A stretch of 64,000 nucleotides of DNA, taken from the NCBI GenBank assembly GCA_965261195.1, contig OZ253455.1, forward strand, positions 1,054,001-1,118,000, given 5' to 3'. This document shows positions 57,097 through 64,000 of this stretch, in pieces. Every line of letters starts with the position of its first letter. The stretch's first letter is position 1. The stretch comes from Bin87 sp965261195 (GTDB lineage Bacteria; Chloroflexota; Dehalococcoidia; Lucifugimonadales; UBA3495). A program made the translations under genes and the position numbers. The notes under the pieces were generated by a model that made no database searches, had not been told where the DNA came from, and saw nothing but the letters and a program-made list of their open reading frames with translations.

Positions 57097-58659
57097 ATGG
57101 TTCACATTGACTACGACTATATCGACGACGAGGAACGCGAGATCATTGAGTCGCTCAATCGCGGCGAGTGGAGTCCCGTAAGCGACGAGGAATATGTGCG
57201 GATTGTGACTATGTTGAAGGCCGCCGCCCGGAATGCCCTCGGCTTGCCGCCGGAGGACAATCCGGTGATTCCGCCGCGCCGGCGATTGTTGCCACTTGAT
57301 TCAGTTGAAAACGGGAGTATGAAAATGCCCACGATTCTGGAACAATACATCGCCCAACACCCCGGCTCTGCCGAACGCTATCGAGAGGCGGTCGGCATCT
57401 TCCCCGGCGGCGTTACCCACGATAACCGTTACGCCGAACCCTTCCCGCTGTACATAACCCACGGGCTGGGCTCGCGCAAATGGGATGTGGACGGCCACGA
57501 GTACATCGACTACGTGTCGGGACACGGGGCGTTGATTCTCGGCCACTCCCATCCGGCAGTGGCTGATGCGGTTGTGGAGCAGATGCGGCGTGGTACTCAT
57601 CTGGGCGCTTGTACCGACGAAGAGCTGCGTTGGGCACGGGCAATAATGAATCTGATGCCCTCCATTGAACGGGTGCGTTTCCACAGCAGCGGCACCGAAG
57701 CCACGCTGATGGCAATGCGACTCGCACGGGCATACACGGGCCGCAGCAAGATTATCAAGTTGCAGGACCACTTCCACGGCTGGCACGACTACGCCATGGC
57801 CGGGTCGGACCGCCCGGCGCCGGGGATACCGCCGGCAGCCTGGGGCAGCATGGTCATTGTGCCGGCTGGCGACCTGGACGCCGTTCAGCAGGCGATGGAA
57901 CGCGACACTGACATCGCGGCCATCATCCTCGAACCCACCGGCGCCCACTACGGGCAGTTGCCCTTTGACGTTCCAAATTACCTGTCGGGCCTCCGTCAAC
58001 TTTGCAACCAGTATGGTGTGGCGCTGATTTTCGACGAGGTGGTGACCGGTTTTCGCGCCTCCCCCGGCGGGGCTCAGGTGCGCTATGGAGTGTCGCCAGA
58101 CCTGACCACCATGGCCAAGATTGTTGCCGGCGCGTTGCCCGGCGGAGCCGTCGGCGGCAAGTCTGACATAGTGGACATGATCGCTCAGCGCGGCGACCCC
58201 GAATGGGACAACACCCAGCGCGTGTATCACCCGGGCACCTTCAACGGCAATCCGCTGTCGGCGGTGGCCGGCGCAACCTGCCTGGAATTAATTGCCAGCG
58301 AACCGATCAACCAAAATGCTGATGCGATGGCGGCCCGGCTCAAAACCGGCCTCAACGACGTTTTCGCGCGAATGGAGGTTAGCGGCCACGCCTACGGCAT
58401 CGCTTCCATGATTCACTTCACGCTGGCGGATGGCGACTTCGATCACGAGTTTGGCCCGGATGTGAACCGTCGCATCAAGGCGGCGGCAGCAACTCCGGCG
58501 GTAAGCAGCATCAAGCGAGGTTTGCAGAATCTCGGCATAGACATCATGGGCCGCGACGCCCTGCTGGTGTCCGCAACGCACAACGAGGCAGACATCGACC
58601 AGACGCTGGCGGCTTTTGAGGCAACGCTGGCCCAGGTGCGGGAGGAGGGGTTAGTTTAG
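57097..58659 (+). CDS. Antitoxin segment fused to a GSA-aminotransferase-like enzyme
   Basis: One 520-residue frame. Residues 1-70 resemble the antitoxin partner of BrnT-like toxins (YIDDEEREIIESLNRGEWSP, MLKAAARNALGLPPEDN). From Met75-Met77 on, it is a class-III PLP aminotransferase close to glutamate-1-semialdehyde aminomutases: FPGGVTHDNRYAEPFPLYIT, SSGTEATLMAMRLARAYTGR, IIKLQDHFHGWHDYAMAG, FDEVVTGFRASPGGAQVRYG, and the PLP lysine in TTMAKIVAGALPGGAVGG. Separate translation could start at ATG 57319 or 57325 (weak GGGAG upstream), giving a normal enzyme without the antitoxin part. Confidence 0.88.
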   Translation: MVHIDYDYIDDEEREIIESLNRGEWSPVSDEEYVRIVTMLKAAARNALGLPPEDNPVIPPRRRLLPLDSVENGSMKMPTILEQYIAQHPGSAERYREAVGIFPGGVTHDNRYAEPFPLYITHGLGSRKWDVDGHEYIDYVSGHGALILGHSHPAVADAVVEQMRRGTHLGACTDEELRWARAIMNLMPSIERVRFHSSGTEATLMAMRLARAYTGRSKIIKLQDHFHGWHDYAMAGSDRPAPGIPPAAWGSMVIVPAGDLDAVQQAMERDTDIAAIILEPTGAHYGQLPFDVPNYLSGLRQLCNQYGVALIFDEVVTGFRASPGGAQVRYGVSPDLTTMAKIVAGALPGGAVGGKSDIVDMIAQRGDPEWDNTQRVYHPGTFNGNPLSAVAGATCLELIASEPINQNADAMAARLKTGLNDVFARMEVSGHAYGIASMIHFTLADGDFDHEFGPDVNRRIKAAAATPAVSSIKRGLQNLGIDIMGRDALLVSATHNEADIDQTLAAFEATLAQVREEGLV

Positions 58660-58711
58660 CTCCTGTAGTTCACACGCTAAATCAACCTGCGCCCATGATA
58701 GGAGAATTAGT

Positions 58712-59662
58712 ATGAACCATAAGGAACGTGCGCAAGCTGCAATCAACTGCTACGAAAGAGCCCGAGGCGAGTTCGAGGCGACAATCCAGCAATTCCAAGA
58801 ATACCAAGCGCAAAGGAAAGGCGACATCCATGACCTTGACGGGGTTATCCAAGGCAGCCTCCAGAACATCCGGCTAGCTGCGGAAAACAGCGTATATGGT
58901 GCAAAGGTAATGGAAGCCATTGATAATATGCCGGGAGTAAAACTCATCGAGCAACGCTTCGGTAACATTATTGACCGACAGGCTTTCGGCTCTAACGGCG
59001 AGAGCAACGGCCCGGGGGCCGATTTCGGTGCCGGAGTAGGGACGGCTGGGATTGGAGCCGCGGCCGGAGTAGGGGTGGCTGGTATCGGCGTCGGGATTGG
59101 AGCCGCGGCCGGAGCCTACGGATTGGCCGGTGCAATCGGAGTTGCATCCACTGGAGCTGCCATCGGAGGACTGAGCGGAGCCGCTGCTACTAGCGCCAGC
59201 CTAGCTTGGCTGGGGGGAGGCGCACTGGCTGCTGGCGGACTGGGCATGGCTGGCGGCCTGGCTGCGCTGACCGGTATAGGACTGATTCCTCTGGCCGCCG
59301 CGGGAATCGTGGGCGGCGTCATGTACAAGAAAAAGAACAAGAAGCGTGCTGACGTGCTTGAGCAGGAAGTAAAGGAAAAAATCAGCGCAATGAACCAGGT
59401 ACAAATGGCGATGGCCCGAGGCAAAGAGCAATTGTCTGACTTTGGCAGCGTCGTCCGACAGCATACCGCGCAAATCCGCGTTCTGAACAACCGGCACCTG
59501 GGGCCGGCAATACGAGAGGATAGAGCTGATCTTGTGGTCAATAGTGTGAGGACACTGCTCAGTGCAATCCATGAAGCGATAGCGGAAACGCTGGACCTAT
59601 GGGAGAAAACTACCGGCCAAAGCAATGAAGCAACCCAGCCTGCAAACGTGTCGATAACATAA
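58712..59662 (+). CDS. Glycine-rich putative membrane protein
   Basis: A 316-residue protein with three zones: a charged helical N-terminus (1-95), a Gly/Ala-rich hydrophobic middle (about 100-210; GVGTAGIGAAAGVGVAGIGV) with a lysine-rich stop (MYKKKNKKRADV), and a charged helical C-terminus. The middle could form glycine-zipper helices in a membrane. A 22-bp direct repeat inside the gene (59048-59069 and 59093-59114) encodes part of it. No homology is recognised; pore-forming or membrane-binding roles are guesses. Confidence 0.7.
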   Translation: MNHKERAQAAINCYERARGEFEATIQQFQEYQAQRKGDIHDLDGVIQGSLQNIRLAAENSVYGAKVMEAIDNMPGVKLIEQRFGNIIDRQAFGSNGESNGPGADFGAGVGTAGIGAAAGVGVAGIGVGIGAAAGAYGLAGAIGVASTGAAIGGLSGAAATSASLAWLGGGALAAGGLGMAGGLAALTGIGLIPLAAAGIVGGVMYKKKNKKRADVLEQEVKEKISAMNQVQMAMARGKEQLSDFGSVVRQHTAQIRVLNNRHLGPAIREDRADLVVNSVRTLLSAIHEAIAETLDLWEKTTGQSNEATQPANVSIT

Positions 59663-59708
59663 TAGGCTGGCAAAAGCCGACCGGTAAATCGACTATCGAG
59701 ATGGCATT

Positions 59709-59888
59709 ATGAAAACCCTGTGGCTGATTATCGCGGTCATTATAGCCGCCGCATTCGCCGGCCTGACATTTTCTGCAACGGTAGAGGACGGAATCTTGCG
59801 GGCAATTTCCGTCGCATTACTAGCCGGCGTAGTTGGCCTTATGGGTAGTCTGTTTGTTTTCAAAATGGTCTCGGGCTGGGAAGAATGA
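59709..59888 (+). CDS. Small membrane protein (59 residues)
   Basis: A short frame not usually called. It reads MKTLWLIIAVIIAAAFAGLT, then FSATVEDGILRAISVALLAG, VVGLMGSLFVFKMVSGWEE, with two hydrophobic helices and a short charged link. Its TGA overlaps the next start (ATGA), which supports a real, coupled gene. Function unknown. Confidence 0.6.
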   Translation: MKTLWLIIAVIIAAAFAGLTFSATVEDGILRAISVALLAGVVGLMGSLFVFKMVSGWEE

Positions 59889-60094
59889 CGGGCTTGCTAC
59901 ACGCGTGGGTGGTAATTTTCGTCATCGGTATTGGGCTGGTCGCTATAGATGCAATTTCCCATACTCTGATATATGTGAATGGGGTGCCGGCGGTCGGTGT
60001 CATTGGCGCGGCTTTGATATTGCTGGTCTTCAGCTCAATGCTGAACTGGCTTTTCAAGGAAGCGTGGGACCAACGGGGCAAAACCAACGCATAA
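59885..60094 (+). CDS. Small membrane protein (69 residues)
   Basis: Two hydrophobic helices (LLHAWVVIFVIGIGLVAIDA and GVIGAALILLVFSSMLNWLF) and a charged end, KEAWDQRGKTNA. The start overlaps the stop of the 59-residue gene by four bases. They could form a two-part membrane complex. Function unknown. Confidence 0.62.
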   Translation: MTGLLHAWVVIFVIGIGLVAIDAISHTLIYVNGVPAVGVIGAALILLVFSSMLNWLFKEAWDQRGKTNA

Positions 60095-60149
60095 AATCGC
60101 GAGGAAAGGTTAACTCAATAAATTCGCTCAGGCGGGAGTAGAGGTCAAT

Positions 60150-60881
60150 ATGGCAAGCTTTTGGGAACCTATCACCGTTAACGGCCAGGAAATGCAGCTG
60201 TACGCCAGCGTGCCTAGCAGCAGCGCCGGGTTCACCGCGCCATTTCCGGCGGTCGTCGTGGCACAGCACGCCACCGGCGTGGACGCATTCATCCAGGACA
60301 TCTGCGACCGGTTGGCGGCAGCGGGTTACGCCGCCGTGGCGCCAAACTTGTACCATCGGGTTACCGACCCTGCTCTGCTGAACGAGCAGCCGCGCCCGCG
60401 ACCGGCCGCATTGCTCAGCGATCCAGACATCGTCGCCGATATCAACGCAACCGTCGACTGGTTGCTCAATCACGACGCTGTGCAGAGCGACCGCATAGGC
60501 GTAACGGGTTTCTGCATGGGCGGGCGCGTCGCGTGGCTGGCCGCCGCTACCAACCCAAACTTCGCCGCCGTCGTGCCCTACTATGGTGGCAACCTGACGG
60601 CCACCTGGGGCGCTGGTGACACCGCTCCGTTCGATCTGTCTGCCCAAATTAACTGCCCGATGCTGTTCCATTTCGGGGAGATTGATGCCAATCCTTCCCC
60701 GGAGGATATGCGCGCCCTGGACGCGGAGCTGGATCGCCTCGGCAAAGCGCACCAGTTTTATTCCTATCCCGGCGCCGACCATGCCTTTATGAATCCTTCC
60801 GGCGGTCGCTACCAGCAGGCGGCTGCCGAGGCATCGTGGCCGCGCACCGTGGAGTTCTTCGACCAACATCTAAAAGGCTGA
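60150..60881 (+). CDS. Dienelactone hydrolase family protein, first copy
   Basis: A 243-residue protein of the dienelactone hydrolase family. The nucleophile elbow is GVTGFCMGGRVAWL with Cys122; the aspartate is in FHFGEIDANPSPEDM, and the histidine in YPGADHAFMNPSGGRY, giving the Cys-Asp-His triad. Family members open lactone rings in aromatic-ring breakdown or hydrolyse related esters. The next gene is a close paralogue. Confidence 0.94.
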   Translation: MASFWEPITVNGQEMQLYASVPSSSAGFTAPFPAVVVAQHATGVDAFIQDICDRLAAAGYAAVAPNLYHRVTDPALLNEQPRPRPAALLSDPDIVADINATVDWLLNHDAVQSDRIGVTGFCMGGRVAWLAAATNPNFAAVVPYYGGNLTATWGAGDTAPFDLSAQINCPMLFHFGEIDANPSPEDMRALDAELDRLGKAHQFYSYPGADHAFMNPSGGRYQQAAAEASWPRTVEFFDQHLKG

Positions 60882-60938
60882 CAAGAGTTGAATCTGGAAC
60901 CGACTTTCGGGTAATTTGCAATTGCAGGAGGTATCGTC

Positions 60939-61667
60939 ATGGCCAGTTTTTGGGAAAAACTAACCGTTGATGGCAGCGAGATGGATATGTACGCCAGCGT
61001 GCCGAGTAGCAGCGCCGGTTTCACCGCACCCTTCCCGGCGGTGGTGGTGGCGCAACACGGCGGCGGCGTTGATGAATTTATCCAGACCATTTGCGACCGA
61101 TTGGCTGGCGAGGGATTCGCGGCCGTCGCGCCCAACCTGTACCATCGGATTCCCGACGACGTGCTGAACGGCGATCCGCGGCCGCGTCCCTGGGATGTGC
61201 TCAGCGACCCTCACATCGTCGCCGACATCAACGGCACGGTTGATTGGCTCCGCAACCATGAGGCAATTCGGGGCGACCGCATCGGGGTTACCGGTTTCTG
61301 CATGGGCGGGCGCGTGGCCTGGCTGGCGGCGGCCTCTAATCCGCACTTCGCGGCGGTTGCGCCCTACTATGGCGGCAACCTGCTGGTGACGTGGGGCGCC
61401 GGCGATACTCCTCCCTTCCAGATGGCCAGCAATATCAACTGCCCCATGCTGTTCCATTTCGGCGAGGTGGACGAGAACCCCTCACCGGAAGATATGCGCA
61501 ACTTCGACGAAGAGTTGAACCGTCTGGGTAAAGCGCACCAGTTTTACGTGTATCGGGACGCCGATCACGCCTTCATGGATTTTACCGGCCCGCGTTATCA
61601 AAAAGAGGCCGCCGACCGCTCGTGGCCGCGCACTCTGGAGTTTTTCGCGGAACACCTGAAAGTCTAA
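60939..61667 (+). CDS. Dienelactone hydrolase family protein, second copy
   Basis: A 242-residue paralogue that is colinear with the first almost throughout (shared ASVPSSSAGFTAPFPAVVVA and GFCMGGRVAWLAAA). The triad is again Cys121 (GFCMGG), the aspartate in FHFGEVDENPSPEDM, and the histidine in RDADHAFMDFTGPRY. A tandem gene duplication is clear; 57 bases separate the two, with a GGAGG ribosome binding site. Division of substrates between the two is possible. Confidence 0.94.
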   Translation: MASFWEKLTVDGSEMDMYASVPSSSAGFTAPFPAVVVAQHGGGVDEFIQTICDRLAGEGFAAVAPNLYHRIPDDVLNGDPRPRPWDVLSDPHIVADINGTVDWLRNHEAIRGDRIGVTGFCMGGRVAWLAAASNPHFAAVAPYYGGNLLVTWGAGDTPPFQMASNINCPMLFHFGEVDENPSPEDMRNFDEELNRLGKAHQFYVYRDADHAFMDFTGPRYQKEAADRSWPRTLEFFAEHLKV

Positions 61668-61697
61668 ATGTCAGAACCAGGATTTTCGGGGTTTGAT

Positions 61698-61750
61698 GAT
61701 TGGCAGGATTGGAAGACATCCAACACTGGACGAATCCAATCCTGCCAGTC
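61698..61750. repeat. 16-bp hairpin after the second dienelactone hydrolase
   Basis: GATTGGCAGGATTGGA (61698-61713) pairs with TCCAATCCTGCCAGTC (61735-61750) with one G-T pair, around a 21-base loop. It starts 31 bases after the stop codon. It lacks a T tract and resembles common bacterial intergenic repeats built on a GGCAGGATTGG core. Confidence 0.75.
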
Positions 61751-61870
61751 ACGCCGACCGGGCGGTTTTCAACCTACTGTCGTTCCCGCGAATGCAGGAA
61801 CCGGGAAGCGCAGAACGTAAGGGAGCGTCTCTTTAGTTCCCTCGTATTCACCACATTTCGATGGCCTTAA

Positions 61871-62416
61871 TCAGGAAGAATACTCCGAACCCTCCCGATG
61901 CCCATGCGGTGGTCCACAGTAACAGTTCTGCGAAATTTTTGACTCCAGGGCGGCCTCGAGTGATTCTTTGAATTTCTTGTACACGCCGGGGTCGCATTCT
62001 TTCTTGGACGCTACGTTGGCCGCTTTGGTCGCCACTGCCGCTAACAGCGGCAACGCTATTATTCCCATGATTGTGGCCGCTCCGAGCCTCTCCTCGGCAA
62101 CCCCGAACAATACCGCGGCTATCGCTGTCGCGCTCATGAAGATAAAAACTATGACCGTTGTGGCAACGAATCTTCGTCCTGTCACCGCGAAGTATATTAG
62201 CGTTGCAGGTACGATACCAACGAAGGCAGCGAGTGCCAGCTGTATCTCCGTTTGGTACTTGTACAATGCAGACCATGGATCATAGTGGATGCGGGTTGTC
62301 CACAGGAGAAAGCCTATCGTGAGCAGCGCGCTGGCCAAGGCTATCGTCAATATGGCCTTTAGCCATGGCCATTCCGTTCTGCTGAAATTTGATGCTGGTT
62401 CCGGTATCCGCACCAT
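61871..62416 (-). CDS. Four-helix membrane protein of unknown function
   Basis: A 181-residue protein with about four hydrophobic helices (LKAILTIALASALLTIGFLL, QLALAAFVGIVPATLIYFAV, ATTVIVFIFMSATAIAAVLF and ATIMGIIALPLLAAVATKAA) and a soluble cysteine-containing end. It runs toward the end of the dienelactone hydrolase pair. No family is recognised. Confidence 0.6.
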   Translation of the reverse strand: MVRIPEPASNFSRTEWPWLKAILTIALASALLTIGFLLWTTRIHYDPWSALYKYQTEIQLALAAFVGIVPATLIYFAVTGRRFVATTVIVFIFMSATAIAAVLFGVAEERLGAATIMGIIALPLLAAVATKAANVASKKECDPGVYKKFKESLEAALESKISQNCYCGPPHGHREGSEYSS

Positions 62417-62444
62417 TTGCCCGCTTTCGCCGAGTCATCCGGCA

Positions 62445-63992
62445 TTAATACGGATGCCCCGGCGTCGGTTCGGTGTGCCGCCATATCGGGTATTGTGCCA
62501 CCGGATTCGGCTTCCCGTCCGGCGTGGTTGCCCAGATGGTGAGGGTATAGATGCCTGGTCCATAGTGGGACAGGATGGGCGCGAGGTTGGCGCGGATGCT
62601 GAATGTGCGCCCGTCGGAGCTGATGTCTAACTGCTCCGCTACGATTATGTAAGCAACGCTTTCCTCGTCCGGCATCGCATTGGATAACTCTACGGCGGCG
62701 CTATGTTGTGCGCTTGCGGCATCCCATGATGCGGGCGCCGGTCGGTCAGCTGGCAACTCGTATGGATTGACGCATTGGCTGTTTTCTCTGGTGTATGTGG
62801 TGTAGTCGGTGTACTGACGCCCGGTTTCGCGGTCGGTGTAATACCACCCTGGCTCCAGGGGACGGCTCAGTGACCTCACCCGCGTATCGTTTTCCAGGCA
62901 ATACGTACCCGCCAGCTGACCGGGAGTAAGCAGTTGCGTCGGCGGGTGGTATTCGATACTTACAAGGACATAGTCGTCATCCTCGTCGTAGAATGCTTCG
63001 TCCAATTGACCAGCTGCAGTGAGCGTGGCGTCCCTGATGCTGGGTCGGTCGTTCCAGGTCACGTAGTCCCCGCTGAACACCTGCACCATGTTGGAGTTGC
63101 CGTATTTGCCAATAGCAATGCCGGCGTGCATGACGGTATGGCGCCGGTCAATCAAGTTGCGATGGTGACCGGGGCTGCCAATCCAGCCTGCGACAGTTTC
63201 CCTAACCTCGTCCTCCCAAAAACCCGGGTGGTTGATGCGGTAGTTGTCGCTGACTTTGGGGCAATAGTCGATGCCACTCCCGTTTTCAGCAGTGTATTGG
63301 TCTCCCCCGGTCAAGCCATAGCGGTACAGGGGTTTCATGCCCCATATATCCCAATGGGAGGAATAGCAATTTTCCAGGCCCTGCTCGGCGTGGATTTGCG
63401 GGGACGGGTTGTTGCCCAGTTTGACCGGCGGCGCGCCGTGTTTGCCCCGCTCTGCGTTGGTGAGTTCCAGCATCAGCCGTTTCAGTTCGGCTATCTCCTG
63501 TGGAGTAGGTAGGCGCCATGCCGGCGTAGGTGTGGGGGTAGGACGCAGTGTCGCCTTTGGCTTGGGCGTGTAGGTAGGCGCCGGAGTATAAGGTTTGCGC
63601 GTGGCAATCGCTGCCGCTGGCGCGGCGGTTACACTGGTGACTACCGGGAATATTGTCGGCGTGGCCGTTACCCGTATTACCCTAGAGGTGACGGCCGGCT
63701 GTTGTGGAACTGGTGTGCTGATGGCTGTGGGGGCCGGCGTGGCAGCGGTGCCTTCTGCCAGCGTGGATTCAGCCTCGTTGCCGAACAGAAATTGACCAAC
63801 TTGCCAGTACGCTTCCTCGGCCTTGCTGTTGGTGGCGCGCAAGAAGTCGGCACCGGGAAAATCATAGCGCTCGGCAGCGATACTGACGCCGATGGCTACT
63901 CCAACGATTACGAGTATGATGAGGAAACAGCCGCAACCGGAGCCTTTTTGTTCTGTTTCCGGTTGAGCTATGTTCGCCTGCTCTGGTTGCAT
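62445..63992 (-). CDS. CAP-domain (SCP-like) surface protein
   Basis: A 515-residue protein with an N-terminal membrane anchor (FLIILVIVGVAIGVSIAAE, residues about 23-41), a Pro/Thr-rich linker (about 80-165; PTYTPKPKATLRPTPTPTPA), a CAP domain (about 170-315) and a C-terminal part that is not recognised. The CAP domain has LMLELTNAERGKHGAPPVKL, YTAENGSGIDY, VAGWIGSPGHHRNLIDRRHT and NMVQVFSGDYVTW. Such proteins are outside the membrane; the function in bacteria is not settled. It is complete within the window. Confidence 0.9.
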   Translation of the reverse strand: MQPEQANIAQPETEQKGSGCGCFLIILVIVGVAIGVSIAAERYDFPGADFLRATNSKAEEAYWQVGQFLFGNEAESTLAEGTAATPAPTAISTPVPQQPAVTSRVIRVTATPTIFPVVTSVTAAPAAAIATRKPYTPAPTYTPKPKATLRPTPTPTPAWRLPTPQEIAELKRLMLELTNAERGKHGAPPVKLGNNPSPQIHAEQGLENCYSSHWDIWGMKPLYRYGLTGGDQYTAENGSGIDYCPKVSDNYRINHPGFWEDEVRETVAGWIGSPGHHRNLIDRRHTVMHAGIAIGKYGNSNMVQVFSGDYVTWNDRPSIRDATLTAAGQLDEAFYDEDDDYVLVSIEYHPPTQLLTPGQLAGTYCLENDTRVRSLSRPLEPGWYYTDRETGRQYTDYTTYTRENSQCVNPYELPADRPAPASWDAASAQHSAAVELSNAMPDEESVAYIIVAEQLDISSDGRTFSIRANLAPILSHYGPGIYTLTIWATTPDGKPNPVAQYPIWRHTEPTPGHPY

Positions 63993-64000
63993 GACACCAG

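Overview
The window looks like a contig from a free-living or host-associated member of the Chloroflexota, close to the SAR202/Dehalococcoidia side. This rests on inference from gene content: an uninterrupted bacterial S10-spc-alpha ribosomal cluster, CcdA and RDD proteins, two acyl-CoA dehydrogenases, an LLM-class oxidoreductase, an arylsulfotransferase-like protein, Uma2, PaREP1-like proteins, a ferredoxin:thioredoxin reductase chain and paired dienelactone hydrolases. Base composition is GC-rich by eye. A marker-gene tree would be needed to fix the lineage. No tRNA, rRNA or CRISPR array was seen.

Bases 1-18340 hold the 3' end of rpsJ followed by the rest of the S10, spc and alpha operons in canonical order, through secY, adk, map, infA, rpmJ, rpsM, rpsK, rpsD, rpoA and rplQ, then truA, rplM and rpsI. 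A strong hairpin terminator closes the cluster. Several ribosomal proteins carry long low-complexity or acidic extensions, and short tandem duplications sit at several gene boundaries.

Bases 18366-28745 are all minus strand. First come a CcdA-like protein, two RDD proteins and a phosphohexomutase. Then comes an S-adenosylmethionine recycling operon: mtnA, an arylsulfotransferase-like beta-propeller gene, mtnP, a rhodanese, ahcY and metK. Upstream of mtnA lie a recognisable promoter, a SAM-I (S-box) riboswitch aptamer and a terminator whose pairing competes with an antiterminator. One SAM-sensing switch could therefore control SAM synthesis and both by-product salvage routes.

Bases 28953-46911 are a catabolic and accessory region: pncB, a single-polypeptide EtfB-EtfA fusion, unrecognised genes, a collapsed MmgE/PrpD pseudogene, Uma2, an intact IS66-type insertion with an 8-bp target duplication, two acyl-CoA dehydrogenases flanking PaREP1-like genes, a TPR-ankyrin protein, a YHS protein, an LLM oxidoreductase, a degenerate HepT/MntA-like pair, an epoxide-hydrolase-like enzyme and a GlcG/HbpS-type protein.

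Bases 47133-63992 hold bluB, an M19 dipeptidase, further hydrolases and reductases, ferredoxin:thioredoxin reductase, decayed genes, an ISAs1-type insertion with a 9-bp target duplication and a broken transposase, enoyl-CoA hydratase and MFS genes, a BrnT-like toxin followed by an antitoxin fused in frame to a GSA-aminotransferase-like enzyme, a glycine-rich membrane protein, tandem dienelactone hydrolases and a CAP-domain protein. A palindromic element of about 95-135 bp occurs five times (near 21.2, 21.4, 28.8, 45.8 and 53.9 kb), always between genes.
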